Origin: Blastococcus sp. URHD0036
Lineage (GTDB): Bacteria; Actinomycetota; Actinomycetes; Mycobacteriales; Geodermatophilaceae
Direction of reading: 5' to 3'
DNA: 64,000 nt
Assembly: GCF_000701365.1 (NCBI RefSeq)
Contig: NZ_JNIK01000006.1
Coordinates: 62,001-126,000, forward strand
The notes under the pieces are model-generated. The model worked only from the letters and a program-made list of their open reading frames with translations. It ran no database searches and had not been told where the DNA came from. Below, one piece after another: positions 39,835 through 49,920 of this stretch. The number at the start of each line of letters is the position of its first letter. Position 1 is the first letter of the stretch. The translations under genes were made by a program, and so were the position numbers.

Positions 39835-41433
39835 TCAGCCGGCGCGGGCGAGGGCGGCGGCGAAGCGGTCGTGGTCGGCCCGGACGCCGGCCATGGGCGC
39901 GAGCAGCTCCTCCTCCCCGACCGCGGCCACCGCGGCCCGCAGGCGGAGCTCCGCCCGCCGTCGCCGTCGGCGCGCCCGCATCGCCACGAACGGGCGGGAG
40001 AGGACCGCGAGCAGCGCACCGCCCAGCAGCCCCCCGACCAGCAGGAGCGTCGGCACCGGGATGCCCTCCACGCGGGGCAGCGGCACCACGTCGTCCAGCT
40101 GCAGCAGCCCCAGCCCGGCCAGCGCCAGCAGCCAGAGGACGCCGACGAGGGCCACCCCCGCCAGCAGCCACTGCAGTCCGCCGACGGCGCGCTGCCACAG
40201 CGGCGTCCGGTCGGGACCGAGGTCGGTCCGGGCGACGGCGGCGTCCAGCCGGTCGGCCAGCCGCTCCTCGCTGACCGCCACCTCGCGGCGCAGCGCGTCG
40301 GCCCAGGGCCGGGGCAGCCCGGCCCCCGCGGTCTCCCGCGCGGCCCGGACGGCGGTGCTGAGGGCCGCCTTCTGCACCGCCCCCGCCTCGGGCAGCGAGG
40401 TGCGGGCCACGACCCCCTCCCCGGAGCCCTCTCCCAGGTGCAGCCGGCGCAGCGGGTCGGGGCGGAGCTTCCGGGTCCAGCGGACCAGCGGCCAGCCGGT
40501 GGCCGCCGAGCCGTCCCGGCGGACCGAGCGCTCCACCGCCGCCCCGACCACCGGCACCCCGGCCGCGCCGGCCAGCGCGTCGGTCAGCCGCCCGCGATCG
40601 GCCCGGCCCACCCGGGCGTCCCCGGTCTCCCCGGCGCAGGCCCGCAGCTCCTCGACGGCACCGGAGACGTCGGCCCCGAGCCGCTCGACGGCGGCCTTGC
40701 GGGCGGCCACCCGGCGGACGAGGTCGGCCCGCAGCTCCCCGAGGCCGGTCCCGGCGCGGGCGGAGACGGCGAGCAGGGGGGTCCCGGTCAGCCCCTCGCG
40801 GTCCAGCAGGCCGCGCAGGTCGGTGAGGCAGGCCCGCGTCGCCGCGGCGTCGAGCCGGTCGACCTGGTTGAGCACGACCAGCAGCACCCCGGCGTGCCCG
40901 GCCAGCGGCACCAGGTAGCGCTCGTGCACCGCGGCGTCGGCGTACTTCTCCGGGTCGAGCACCCAGACGAGCACGTCGACCAGGCCGACCAGCCGGTCCA
41001 CCTCGAGCCGGTTCTCCAGCCGGACGCTGTCGTGGTCGGGCAGGTCGAGGAGGACCAGTCCGTCCAGTGCCGGGTCCGGCGGGTGCCGGTGCCGCCGAGG
41101 CACCTCCAGCCAGTCGAGCAGCCGGTCCTGCGGGTCCTCGCCCCAGACGGTGGCGTGCGCGACGCCGGTGGTCGGCCGGCGCACACCCGGGCTGCTGACC
41201 TCGGCGCCGGACAGCGCGTTGAACAGCGTGGACTTGCCGCTGCCGGTCGCCCCGGCCAGCGCGACGACGGTCGCCTCGCCCAGCGCCGTCCGCGCGCCGG
41301 CCTTGGCCAGCAGCGACCGCGCGCGGCCGACGGCGGCCGCCTCCGCCGGCCCCTCCAGCCGCTCGGCGGCGACGTCGACGGCCTCCCGCAGGGCCGCCAG
41401 GCGGTCGGCCAGCGGCACCTCCCGGCGCCTCAT
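39835..41433 (-). CDS. Dynamin-like/TRAFAC GTPase, second of a pair
   Basis: A 532-residue GTPase. P-loop GATGSGKST at 61-69, the switch-II site as LDLPDHDSV instead of DxxG, and the base-specificity motif NQVD in VVLNQVDRL. The C-terminal half is helical with two hydrophobic segments (LQWLLAGVALVGVLWLLALAG and TLLLVGGLLGGALLAVLSR) and then a basic stretch MRARRRRRRAE. The pattern suggests a membrane-attached GTPase of the bacterial dynamin-like type, with membrane remodelling an inference. ATG shares its A with the previous stop (TGATG). Confidence 0.82.
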   Translation of the reverse strand: MRRREVPLADRLAALREAVDVAAERLEGPAEAAAVGRARSLLAKAGARTALGEATVVALAGATGSGKSTLFNALSGAEVSSPGVRRPTTGVAHATVWGEDPQDRLLDWLEVPRRHRHPPDPALDGLVLLDLPDHDSVRLENRLEVDRLVGLVDVLVWVLDPEKYADAAVHERYLVPLAGHAGVLLVVLNQVDRLDAAATRACLTDLRGLLDREGLTGTPLLAVSARAGTGLGELRADLVRRVAARKAAVERLGADVSGAVEELRACAGETGDARVGRADRGRLTDALAGAAGVPVVGAAVERSVRRDGSAATGWPLVRWTRKLRPDPLRRLHLGEGSGEGVVARTSLPEAGAVQKAALSTAVRAARETAGAGLPRPWADALRREVAVSEERLADRLDAAVARTDLGPDRTPLWQRAVGGLQWLLAGVALVGVLWLLALAGLGLLQLDDVVPLPRVEGIPVPTLLLVGGLLGGALLAVLSRPFVAMRARRRRRRAELRLRAAVAAVGEEELLAPMAGVRADHDRFAAALARAG

Positions 41434-43130
41434 CAGCCGGCCCGCACCGCGGCCACGAGACCGGACGCCGCGTGCCGGAGCCCGTCCGCCGCACCCTCGG
41501 CCGGCGCGGCGGCGACGATGCGGAGGTCGAAGCGGTCGCGCTCGGTCTGCAGCAGCTGGTCGGTGCGGCTCAGCAGGTCCTCCCGTGCCCGATCGGCCAG
41601 CGACCGGACGGCGGCGTCGCCCAGCATCGCCTCGAGCACCCGCTGGCCCAGTGCCGTCGTCCCGCCGGCGACCGCGATCTCGCCACCGGTCAGCCCGCCG
41701 GTCGAGGCGAAGACGGCGACCATGACGACCGCGCCCGCGCCGTTGACGCCCCAGGAGGTGAGCCGGGCCCGCGTGCGCTTGTCCGCGCCCTGCTCGCGGA
41801 CCAGGTCGAGCACGCCGCCCTGCCAGTCGCGGACCTGGGCCGCGGTGGCCTCCGGGAAGTCGGGTGAGACGCGGGCGAGCGCATCGGCGTCCTCCGCCAG
41901 CAGCGCCGACCCGCCGGGCAGGGCGAGCCAGGTGCCGACCGTGCGTTCGGCGGCACGGTCGGCCTCGGCGCGCAGGAGGGTGGCCACCCCGGTCTCGAGG
42001 GCACCGGAGACCTCCTCGGCGGGGGTCGGACGGCCGGTGAGCGCGGCGGCGAGCCGGTCCCGCAGCCGGCCGACCGAGCTCTGCAGCGAGCGCATCCACT
42101 CGCCGGTGCCCACGAAGTCCTGCCAGCGGGACAGGACCTCGCCGCGCAGCAGCGCCCCGCCGCGGACCCCCTCGTCGATCGACGCGCAGGCCTCGGCATA
42201 GGCGGCGCGGGCCGACGACGACAGCTCCCGGGCGGCGCGGTCCTGCTCCTCCACGGCGGCGGCGACGGCGCCGACGCGGGCCTCCAGGCTGGCCAGCGCC
42301 CCGGTGAGGGTCTGCCGGACGACGGCGGCGCGCTGCTCGCGGTCGGCGGCCAGGGCGTGCAGCCACCCCCGCAGCGGCGCCACCTGCTCCTCGGGCAGCC
42401 GCCCGTCGGGCAGCGGACGCTCCTCGACGACGAACAGCCGGGCGGCGGCGAGACCGGCCCGCTGGAGCATCCCGCCGAGATCGGCGGCCACCTCCGCGGC
42501 CGCCTCGGGAGGCACGCGGTCCAGCACCACGGCCAGGGCGGTGCCCCGCTCCTGCGCCGTCCGCAGCAGGTCCCACGGGACGGCGTCGGCGTACCGGGCC
42601 GCGGTGGTGACGAACACCCACAGGTCGGCGGCCGACAGCAGCTGCGCCGCCAGGTCGCGGTTGGAGGCGACGACGGAGTCGACGTCGGGCGCGTCGAGCA
42701 ACGCGAGCCCCGCGGGGACGGCGTCACTGGGGACCAGCTCGATGGTGCCCGGCCCGCCCGGCCCGCCGCTGACCCGCGCCAGGCCGGGCAGCACGCGGTC
42801 GCCGGCGAACGCGGGAGCGTCGGACGGCGCGCAGACCAGCACCGGCGAGCGGGTGGTGGGGCGCAGCACGCCCGAGGCGGAGACCGGGGCACCGACCAGG
42901 CTGTTGACCAGGGTGGACTTCCCCGCTCCGGTGGAGCCGCCGACCACGGTGAGCAGCGGGGCGTCCAGGTCGCGCAGCCGGGGCAGCAGGTAGTCGTCGA
43001 TCTGGTCGACGACGGCGCGGGCGGTGCGCCGCGCGTCGTCCCGCCCGGCCGTGGCCAGGCCGAGCGGCGCCTCCGCGAGCCGGTCGCGCACCTCGCGGAG
43101 TGCGTCGGGGAGCCGCGCGGGGAGGGTCAC
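41433..43130 (-). CDS. Dynamin-like/TRAFAC GTPase, first of a pair
   Basis: A 565-residue GTPase: P-loop GGSTGAGKSTLVNSLVG (65-72 core), a Thr-rich switch I (LRPTTRSPV), switch II LLDAPDVDSV and a possible base motif VLDRVP rather than NKxD. A coiled-coil-like helical middle is followed by a hydrophobic stretch VVMVAVFASTGGLTGGEIAVAGG near residue 470-495. Tandem, unequal dynamin-like pairs are known in actinobacteria, where they often act as hetero-oligomers; this pair is of that style but not clearly DynA/DynB. Confidence 0.82.
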   Translation of the reverse strand: MTLPARLPDALREVRDRLAEAPLGLATAGRDDARRTARAVVDQIDDYLLPRLRDLDAPLLTVVGGSTGAGKSTLVNSLVGAPVSASGVLRPTTRSPVLVCAPSDAPAFAGDRVLPGLARVSGGPGGPGTIELVPSDAVPAGLALLDAPDVDSVVASNRDLAAQLLSAADLWVFVTTAARYADAVPWDLLRTAQERGTALAVVLDRVPPEAAAEVAADLGGMLQRAGLAAARLFVVEERPLPDGRLPEEQVAPLRGWLHALAADREQRAAVVRQTLTGALASLEARVGAVAAAVEEQDRAARELSSSARAAYAEACASIDEGVRGGALLRGEVLSRWQDFVGTGEWMRSLQSSVGRLRDRLAAALTGRPTPAEEVSGALETGVATLLRAEADRAAERTVGTWLALPGGSALLAEDADALARVSPDFPEATAAQVRDWQGGVLDLVREQGADKRTRARLTSWGVNGAGAVVMVAVFASTGGLTGGEIAVAGGTTALGQRVLEAMLGDAAVRSLADRAREDLLSRTDQLLQTERDRFDLRIVAAAPAEGAADGLRHAASGLVAAVRAG

Positions 43131-43174
43131 GAGAGCCGGAGTGCCCGAAAGCGGTGCCGGCTACCCGCCCGGGT

Positions 43175-43819
43175 TCAGTCGACGGCGGTCCGGGCGGCGC
43201 GCTCCTCGCGCAGCGCCTGGAAGACGCGGCGGCGCAGCCGGTCCTGGTCACGCTCCTCGGGATCGACGAGCCGGAGGCTCATCAGCCAGTCCTGGCCGCG
43301 GTTCTGGTGCACCCGGACGATCTCCGCGCGGTACCGCTCCGGGCCGTCCTCGAGCCCCAGGTCCACCCCGAGCACCGTCCCGGGATCGGGCTGGTGGCCG
43401 AATCCCTCGATCAGGACCCGGATTCCCGCCTCGCTGATGTCCTGGGTCCGACCGGGCAGGTCCGTGCCGCGCAGCGTGACGGTCACCGGCAGGCTCAGCC
43501 GGCAGCGCACCGCGATGCGGCGCTGGCGGTCCTCGGCGGGCGCGGTGACGGCCAGGTGCCAGCGGGGTGCCGCCCCGTACTCGACGTGCGCGACGGAGGC
43601 GAGGAGGGCGCGGCCACCGTCCGGTCCCTTCCAGAACACCTCGACGTCCTCGCCGACGGCAACGACGTCCTGCCCGACGAAGTCCCCGACGGACGGGCGC
43701 ACGACCACCGCGTGCAGATCGGCGGCCTCCACCCGGGCGTCGACCGACAGCCCGCGGCCCAGCGACGTGACGTCGGCAGCGCTGTCGACCACGGGGTGGT
43801 CGACGCCGGGAACGCTCAT
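43175..43819 (-). CDS. PilZ-domain c-di-GMP receptor
   Basis: A 214-residue protein with an N-terminal YcgR-like barrel (about 25-95) and a C-terminal PilZ domain (about 97-200). Both ligand motifs are intact: RxxxR at R101-R105 (RRIAVR) and [DN]xSxxG at 127-132 (DISEAG). It should bind c-di-GMP. Genes for a cyclase and a GGDEF-EAL protein follow on the same strand within 5 kb, so it is a probable local effector; its downstream target is unknown. Confidence 0.9.
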   Translation of the reverse strand: MSVPGVDHPVVDSAADVTSLGRGLSVDARVEAADLHAVVVRPSVGDFVGQDVVAVGEDVEVFWKGPDGGRALLASVAHVEYGAAPRWHLAVTAPAEDRQRRIAVRCRLSLPVTVTLRGTDLPGRTQDISEAGIRVLIEGFGHQPDPGTVLGVDLGLEDGPERYRAEIVRVHQNRGQDWLMSLRLVDPEERDQDRLRRRVFQALREERAARTAVD

Positions 43820-43938
43820 GGGCTTGCTTCCAGGTGACTGCGGCGGGTGCTGCCCGGACGGTTCGTCCGGGGTCTGGAGACGCTAACCCCGGCCGGACGG
43901 ATCCGTTCCGCCGACGGGCCGGGCCTCATCCCACGGGG

Positions 43939-45171
43939 TCAGCGGGCCGGGGCCGCCCGGTCCGCGGTGCGCGGCCGCGGCAGCGGGGCGCCGACGGCGT
44001 TGCGGGTCGCCTTGGCGGCGTAGAGGCGCTCGTCGGCCCGGGCCATCAGCTCGGCGGGTGCGAGGCCCTCGCCGGCGGCCACCCCGAGCGACAGCGTCAG
44101 CTCGCCGGGGGCGAACCCGGGCGGGACCAGCGACGCGACCGCGCCGCGCAGTGCCTCGGCCAGTTCGGTGGCCCGCTCGGCGTCCGAGCCGGGCATGAGG
44201 ACGGCCAGCTCGTCACCGCCCAGCCGGGCCACGAGGTCCCCGGAACGGACCCGGCGGATCAGCAGGCGGGCGACCTCGCGCAGGGCGGCGTCCCCGCCGG
44301 CGTGCCCGTGCCGGTCGTTGACCTGCTTGAAGTGGTCGACGTCGATCACGACGACCGCGATCGGTGCGCCGCCGCTGCCGGCGACCTCGCAGGCGGCCGC
44401 GAGCTCGGCGTCCCAGCGGCGGCGGTTGGCCAGCCCGGTGAGGGGGTCTTCGAGGCTGAGCCGCTCGAGGCGGTCCAGCAGGAGGCGGGTGCGCTCCCGT
44501 TCGCGGAGCAGGTGCACGCGGGTGGAGAGCTCGCGGGAGCCGAGGGTGTGGCGGACGGCGTGGGTGACGGTGGCGACCACGGACGCCGTCGCGAGCCAGA
44601 AGACGATGGCGGCGATGTCGCCGTCGGGGATCCCCACCGGGGAGAGGGCGATGGCGGCGCCGAGGGCGGCCCACGTGGTGGCGGTCAGCGCCACGGTCCA
44701 GCGGACCTGGGCGGCCAGGACACCGCCGCAGCCGTAGATCGCCAGCGACAGCCCGGAGGCGTAGGACTCGGTCTCGTGGACCTGGGCGACCATCCAGCAG
44801 ACGGAGAGCTGGACGACCGCCAGGATCACGAAGGTCAGCGCCTCGGGCCGCCGGCGCCCGAGGTCGGAGCGCCACAGCAGGTACAGGCAGATCAGCATCG
44901 GGATCTCGGCGAGCGCTCGCACGAGGAGGAACTGCCCGGCCAGGTGCGGCTCCAGGTAGCGGTCCAGCAGCGCCCAGACCGGCCACACGGTGACGGCCAC
45001 CAGGCCGATGACGATGCCGGAGGCGCGGGCCCGGCGCAGCCACTGCGCCGCCACCTCGGCCTCGCTGCCCGGGTCGCTGCCAGGGCGGTCGAGGGCACGC
45101 CCGTCGTCACCGGCCGGCTGGTCGCCGGCGAGCAGCGCGCCGACGAGGCGGCGGACGACGGAGGTGGGCAC
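43939..45171 (-). CDS. Membrane-bound diguanylate cyclase (GGDEF)
   Basis: A 410-residue protein: cytoplasmic start, about six transmembrane helices (residues 48-220), a short coiled coil (TRVHLLRERERTRLLLDRLERL) and a GGDEF domain (about 240-395). The active site reads RLGGDELAVLM, an accepted GG(D/E)E variant with Leu. An RxxD inhibition site (RSGD) lies exactly five residues before GGDE, so product inhibition is expected. ATG start. Substrates are two GTP; input at the membrane is unknown. Confidence 0.92.
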   Translation of the reverse strand: MPTSVVRRLVGALLAGDQPAGDDGRALDRPGSDPGSEAEVAAQWLRRARASGIVIGLVAVTVWPVWALLDRYLEPHLAGQFLLVRALAEIPMLICLYLLWRSDLGRRRPEALTFVILAVVQLSVCWMVAQVHETESYASGLSLAIYGCGGVLAAQVRWTVALTATTWAALGAAIALSPVGIPDGDIAAIVFWLATASVVATVTHAVRHTLGSRELSTRVHLLRERERTRLLLDRLERLSLEDPLTGLANRRRWDAELAAACEVAGSGGAPIAVVVIDVDHFKQVNDRHGHAGGDAALREVARLLIRRVRSGDLVARLGGDELAVLMPGSDAERATELAEALRGAVASLVPPGFAPGELTLSLGVAAGEGLAPAELMARADERLYAAKATRNAVGAPLPRPRTADRAAPAR

Positions 45172-45255
45172 GGTTGTCCATCGGCACGGGGAGGCACCGA
45201 CCTTGAGGAGCGGGGACCCACCCCCCTCCGCGGGGTGAGACGGGGTTGCCGGGCG

Positions 45256-45933
45256 TCAGCCGCTGCGGCGGGCGGCGTACCCCGCGACGAACTCGCGCAG
45301 CCCCTTGGTGGGCCGCAGCCAGGCGCCGTCCGGCGGGAGCGCGTCGAGGCGGACGCGGTCCAGCGGAGCCGCGAAGGCCCCCGGCACGTCCTCGATGTCG
45401 ATGAACTGGATCAGCTCCGAGCCGATCGCGTAGCCGGCCACCTCGCTGAAGGCGACGACGACCACCTCGGTGCCGGCCCGCACCAGCTCCTCGAGCGGCT
45501 CGGCGAAGTTGCGGCCGTCGCCGGAGAACACGACCAGCCGGCGCAGCCGGTGGCTGTGCGCCCGGACGGCGATGTGGTCGAGCATGTCCTGGTCGATGTC
45601 GTCGTCCGGCTGCGTCTTGGGCCGGGCGAAGACCGAGTAGCCGAAGCCGCGCAGCGCCTCCACCCAGCCGCGCAGGCTGCTGACGACCGGCGGGATGTTC
45701 GCGAAGACGCACGCCTCGACGTCCGGCGCGTCCGGGGCCTCCGGATCCCCCGCGGCGTCCACGAACCAGGCGGCGATCGCGTCGAACCGCGGGCGCGAGG
45801 CGGCGGTCGGGCGGGCGCCGATCACGGTCGACAGGGTCATGTCGATGTTCGGCGCGTCCCAGATCAGCAGGTCCAGCGCCGGACGCTGCCGGTTCTCCGC
45901 CGGGGCGGCCGCGGGCTCGAGCAGTTCCGTCAC
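45256..45933 (-). CDS. NYN-domain (LabA/DUF88-like) protein
   Basis: A 225-residue protein with the PIN-like NYN fold: the first acidic motif is LLIWDAPNIDMTL (Asp-x-x-Asn), the second is TQPDDDIDQDMLDHIAVRA, and LVVFSGDGRNFAEPLEEL carries the third Asp. These residues form a metal site for RNA cleavage in NYN nucleases. LabA proteins also take part in signalling; the true role here is unknown. GTG start at VTELLEPAA. It is enclosed by c-di-GMP genes on the same strand. Confidence 0.87.
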   Translation of the reverse strand: MTELLEPAAAPAENRQRPALDLLIWDAPNIDMTLSTVIGARPTAASRPRFDAIAAWFVDAAGDPEAPDAPDVEACVFANIPPVVSSLRGWVEALRGFGYSVFARPKTQPDDDIDQDMLDHIAVRAHSHRLRRLVVFSGDGRNFAEPLEELVRAGTEVVVVAFSEVAGYAIGSELIQFIDIEDVPGAFAAPLDRVRLDALPPDGAWLRPTKGLREFVAGYAARRSG

Positions 45934-45998
45934 GGGAGCAGTCTGCCCCAGCGGCTGCGGTGGGCCACCGGGCGAGCGGGCGCGTCGACGCAAGACGC

Positions 45999-48089
45999 CT
46001 ACCGCAGGGACCCCGCGAGGGCGAGGGCGCAGGAGTCGCCGCCCCCCGCGCGCACCCGCCCGGCCCAGGTCATGACCGCGTCGGCGGGCATCGGCCGGGC
46101 CAGCAGGTAGCCCTGCGCCAGGTCGCACCCGGCCTCGCGGACCATGTGCAGGTGCTCGGGCGTCTCCACGCCCTCGGCGACCGAGCGGATGCCCAGGGTC
46201 CGGGTGAGCGCGACGATCGCCGTCAGCACCGCGCCGGTGCCTCCCGTGGTCAGCCGCTGGGCGGCGATGAGCAGCGAGCGGTCGATCTTCAGCGTCCCGA
46301 TGGGCAGGGCCATCAGCTGGGCGAGCGAGGACCAGCCGGTGCCGAAGTCGTCGATCGCCACCCGGACGCCGGAGTTGCGCAGGACCGAGAGCTGGTCCTC
46401 GGCGCGGGTCGGGTCCTCCGCCACGCTGGTCTCGGTCAGCTCCAGCACGAGCTGCTCGGGGGCCAGGCCGGAGTCGTGCAGCGCCACCCGGACGTCGCGC
46501 ACCAGCGTCTCGGCGGAGAAGTGCCGGGCGCTGATGTTCACCGACATCCGCAGGTCCAGCCCCTGCGCGGCCCACTCGGCGCACTGCCGGGTGGTCTCCC
46601 CCAGCAGCCACCGGGTGATCGGGATCAGCTGGCCGGTCTCCTCGGCGACGGCGAGGAAGGCATCGGGACTGAGCAGGCCGTGCTCGGGGTGCTGCCAGCG
46701 CAGCAGCGCCTCGACGCCGTCGATGGCGCCGGTGTCGACCCGCACGACCGGCTGGTAGTGGACGACCAGCTGCTCCAGCGCACCGTCACGGAGGGCGTTG
46801 GCCACCTCCAGCCGCCAGCGGGCGGCGTCGCGCAGCCCCGGCGAGAACAGGTGGATGTGGTCGCGGCCGGAGCCCTTGGCGGCGTAGGCAGCCGCGTCGG
46901 CGTCGCTCAGCAGCTGGTGCGCCTTGCGCTGGCCGGGCTGGCCGACGGCGACGCCGATGCTCGCCGACAGCGGGACGGAGATGCCCTCGCCGACGAAGGG
47001 CGCGGCGAACGACTGCTGCAGCCGGAAGGCCAGCGCCGCGGCCTCGGACAGGTCGCACCCGCGGGCCAGCACGAGGAACTGGTCGCCGCCCAGCCGGCCG
47101 ACGGCGTCGTCCGGGCGCACCTGCGCGGCCAGCCGGCTGCCGACCTCCCGCAGCAGCTCGTCGCCGACGTCGTGACCGAGGGAGTCGTTGATCGTCTTGA
47201 AGCCGTCGAGGTCGAGGAACAGCAGCGACGTGTGGGTGGGGTCCTCGGCCAGCGCCTCCCCGATCAGGTGCAGCAGCCGCCCGCGGTTGGGCAGGCCGGT
47301 GAGGTCGTCGTGCGTGGCCTGCCAGACCAGCGCCTCCTGCTGGCGCACCCGCTCGCTGATGTCGGTGTTGGCCATCACGACCTGCCCGGTGGGCTCCACG
47401 CGGGCCGCCTGCAGGCGGAACCAGACGGTGTGGTCGCCGACGGGGTGGGAGAAGTCGTGGGTGAACACCGGGCCGGGGCCGGCCAGCAGCCGGCCCACCC
47501 CCTCGACGATGCGGTCGCGATCGGCGGCGGCGAGCCCGTGCTCCATCAGCTCCAGATAGGAGTCGCCGATCTGCCCGGCGTAGCCACCCCTGGCCCGGAT
47601 CCGCTGCGCGTTCTCGTCCCAGACCCGGTTGAGGGTGAGGATGTGCCCGTCGGGGTCCAGCAGCGCCGTCGGCGAGGGCAGCGCGTCGAGCACCGCGGAG
47701 AGCCGGCGCACCTCCGCCGCCTGCTCGTCCCGGATCCGGCGCTCCTCCTCGACGTCCCGCAGGAACACCGCCAGGCCCAGGGCGTCGGCGAACGCGCGCA
47801 CCTCGAACCAGCGGTCCACCGGCTCGTACCGGTACTCGAAGCTGCGGGGCTGCCCGTCGGCCAGCACCGCGGCCAGCTCGCGCTCCAGCTCGGAGTCCCG
47901 CAGCGCCGGGAACGCCTCGAACAGGTCGTGGCCCAGCAGCTCCTCCGCGGGCCGCCGGACGAGTTCCTCGACCGCGGCGTTCAGATAGGTGATCTGCCAG
48001 TCGCGGTCGAGGTGGTAGACGGCGTCGGAGACCGTCGCCAAGAGGTCGCGCTGGCCGGCCGGCACCGCACCGCGGTCGTCTCGCTGCAC
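45999..48089 (-). CDS. PAS-PAS-GGDEF-EAL c-di-GMP phosphodiesterase
   Basis: A 696-residue cytoplasmic protein. PAS domains about 10-130 and 130-255; GGDEF about 260-425 with a degenerate RLGGDQF site (Gln for the catalytic Glu); EAL about 435-685 with [41 protein letters not shown] and EGVET all intact. Expected to hydrolyse c-di-GMP, with the GGDQF domain probably binding GTP as a regulator. The GTG at [10 protein letters not shown] is chosen, with an AAGGAAG about 9 bases upstream. Confidence 0.92.
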   Translation of the reverse strand: MQRDDRGAVPAGQRDLLATVSDAVYHLDRDWQITYLNAAVEELVRRPAEELLGHDLFEAFPALRDSELERELAAVLADGQPRSFEYRYEPVDRWFEVRAFADALGLAVFLRDVEEERRIRDEQAAEVRRLSAVLDALPSPTALLDPDGHILTLNRVWDENAQRIRARGGYAGQIGDSYLELMEHGLAAADRDRIVEGVGRLLAGPGPVFTHDFSHPVGDHTVWFRLQAARVEPTGQVVMANTDISERVRQQEALVWQATHDDLTGLPNRGRLLHLIGEALAEDPTHTSLLFLDLDGFKTINDSLGHDVGDELLREVGSRLAAQVRPDDAVGRLGGDQFLVLARGCDLSEAAALAFRLQQSFAAPFVGEGISVPLSASIGVAVGQPGQRKAHQLLSDADAAAYAAKGSGRDHIHLFSPGLRDAARWRLEVANALRDGALEQLVVHYQPVVRVDTGAIDGVEALLRWQHPEHGLLSPDAFLAVAEETGQLIPITRWLLGETTRQCAEWAAQGLDLRMSVNISARHFSAETLVRDVRVALHDSGLAPEQLVLELTETSVAEDPTRAEDQLSVLRNSGVRVAIDDFGTGWSSLAQLMALPIGTLKIDRSLLIAAQRLTTGGTGAVLTAIVALTRTLGIRSVAEGVETPEHLHMVREAGCDLAQGYLLARPMPADAVMTWAGRVRAGGGDSCALALAGSLR

Positions 48090-48232
48090 CAATTCCGCTT
48101 CCTTCTCCCCCTGCGGAGCGCCGCCCCCGTGCCCGGGGGCGGGAACACCCGAGCGGCGCCGCCCCACGACGGCACGGAGACCGACGCACCGCCGAGAGTA
48201 GTGGCACGCCGCCGCTGACGGGCAGGGCTGAG

Positions 48233-49876
48233 TCAGGCGGGGGCGACGACCGCCCGCTCGGCGATGCGGGCCGCCGGGGTGCCGGCCGGGAGAGTTCCCA
48301 GGACAGCGCCCCAGTCCCCGCCCAGCCGGGTGGCGCAGAACGCGTCGGCGACCTCTGCCGGGGCGTGCCGCAGCAGCAGCGAGCCCTGCAGGCACAGCGC
48401 CAGCTGCCCAGCCACCCGCCGGGCCCGCTGCTCGAGGCCGTCGGGGTCACCGAGCTCGGCGTGCAACCGCTTCACCGCGTCGTCGTAGCGGGCGTCGGCC
48501 CCGCGGGCGAGCTCCAGCTCCGCGCCGACGGCGGCCAGCGACTCCGCCGACCGGCCCAGCGCCCGGAGGACGTCGAGCGCGATCACGTTGCCCGAGCCCT
48601 CCCAGATGCTGTTCAGCGGCGCCTGGCGGTAGAGCCGCGGCATGCCCGACTCCTCGACGTAGCCGTTGCCGCCGAGCACCTCGAGCGCCTCGGCCACCAC
48701 GCCCGGCGTCCGCTTGCACACCCAGAACTTGGCCGCCGCCCCCGCCAGGCGCAGGAACGCCGACTCCCCCGCGTCGACCGCGGCCGCCAGCCGGATCGCC
48801 AGCGCGGTCGCCGCCTCGCTCTCCACCGCCAGGTCGGCCAGCACGTTCTGCATCAGCGGCTGGTCGGCCAGCAGGGCGCCGAAGGCCCGCCGGTGCCGGG
48901 CGTGGTGCAGCGCCTGGGTCAGCGCCGCCCGCACCGTGGCCGCCGAGCCGATCACGCAGTCGAGCCGGGTCGAGTTGACCATCTCGATGATCGTCGGGAC
49001 CCCGCGCCCCGGCTCCCCCACCAGCCAGGCCGTCGTCCCGTCGAACTCGACCTCGCTGGAGGCGTTGGCGCGGTCGCCGAGCTTGTCCTTGAGCCGCTGC
49101 AGCCGGAACACGTTGCGGCTGCCGTCGGGCAGCACGCGCGGCACCAGGAAGCAGGAGACGCCCTCGGGCAGCTGGGCGAGCACGAGGAACAGGTCGCTCA
49201 TCGGCGCCGAGGTGAACCACTTGTGGCCGGTCAGGGCGTGGCTGCCGTCGGCGTTCGCTACCGCGCGCGTGGTGTTGGACCGGACGTCGGAGCCGCCCTG
49301 CTTCTCCGTCATCCCCATGCCGGCGACCAGCCCGGGCTTGGCGGCCGGCGGGGTGAGGCCGAAGCGGTACCCCCGCCCGGTGAGCCCGGGCTCGTACACC
49401 GCGGCCAGCTCGGGGGCGGCGCGCAGCGCGGGGACGGCGGCGTAGGTCATCGTGACCGGGCAGCCGTGGCCCATCTCGACCTGGGTCCACCCCAGGTAGC
49501 CGACGGCGCGGCGCACGTGCGCGTGGCGCGCGGCCGGGGTGGCGGGGTGGGTGGACGACACAGCCCACGGCGCGCCGGCCAGGCCGTGCTCGAACGCCGT
49601 CCGCATCAGCTCGTGCCAGGCCGGGTGGAACTCGACCTCGTCGATCCGGTTGCCGTAGCGGTCGTGGGTGCGCAGCACCGGCCGGTTCTCGTCGGCCAGC
49701 CGCCCCCACTCGCGGGCCTGCTCGCTGCCGGCCAGCGCACCGAGCTCGGCCAGGGAGGCCAGGGTCGCCTCGTCGGCGTGCCGGACACAGGCCTCGGCCA
49801 GCGCGACGTCACCGGCGATCGGGTCGTGGCCGGCCAGCGGCGGCACCTGGTTGGTGACCTCGTGCGTCGTGCTCAT
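48233..49876 (-). CDS. AidB-like acyl-CoA dehydrogenase family protein
   Basis: A 547-residue flavoprotein, the long AidB type rather than the 380-residue beta-oxidation type. Seen: [37 protein letters not shown] (FAD region), [35 protein letters not shown] and [33 protein letters not shown] across the C-terminal core. Escherichia coli AidB protects DNA from alkylation; acyl-CoA oxidation is also possible here. A perfect 18-bp parS-like palindrome lies 22 bp upstream of the ATG. Confidence 0.93.
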   Translation of the reverse strand: MSTTHEVTNQVPPLAGHDPIAGDVALAEACVRHADEATLASLAELGALAGSEQAREWGRLADENRPVLRTHDRYGNRIDEVEFHPAWHELMRTAFEHGLAGAPWAVSSTHPATPAARHAHVRRAVGYLGWTQVEMGHGCPVTMTYAAVPALRAAPELAAVYEPGLTGRGYRFGLTPPAAKPGLVAGMGMTEKQGGSDVRSNTTRAVANADGSHALTGHKWFTSAPMSDLFLVLAQLPEGVSCFLVPRVLPDGSRNVFRLQRLKDKLGDRANASSEVEFDGTTAWLVGEPGRGVPTIIEMVNSTRLDCVIGSAATVRAALTQALHHARHRRAFGALLADQPLMQNVLADLAVESEAATALAIRLAAAVDAGESAFLRLAGAAAKFWVCKRTPGVVAEALEVLGGNGYVEESGMPRLYRQAPLNSIWEGSGNVIALDVLRALGRSAESLAAVGAELELARGADARYDDAVKRLHAELGDPDGLEQRARRVAGQLALCLQGSLLLRHAPAEVADAFCATRLGGDWGAVLGTLPAGTPAARIAERAVVAPA

Positions 49877-49898
49877 GGCAGGAACGGTAGGACGGCGG

Positions 49899-49916
49899 GG
49901 GTTCCACGTGGAACCC
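49899..49916. promoter_or_regulatory. Candidate parS site, perfect 18-bp palindrome
   Basis: GGGTTCCACGTGGAACCC is perfectly symmetric and contains the whole parS core GTTNCACGTGNAAC. It lies in the 44-bp gap between the SRPBCC and AidB-like genes. A repressor site for the AidB-like gene is the alternative. Confidence 0.6.
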
Positions 49917-49920
49917 GCGG

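Noticed and set aside
43139-43174. A terminator between the GTPase and PilZ genes
   Set aside because: No stable inverted repeat beyond short GC stretches was found in the 44-bp gap.
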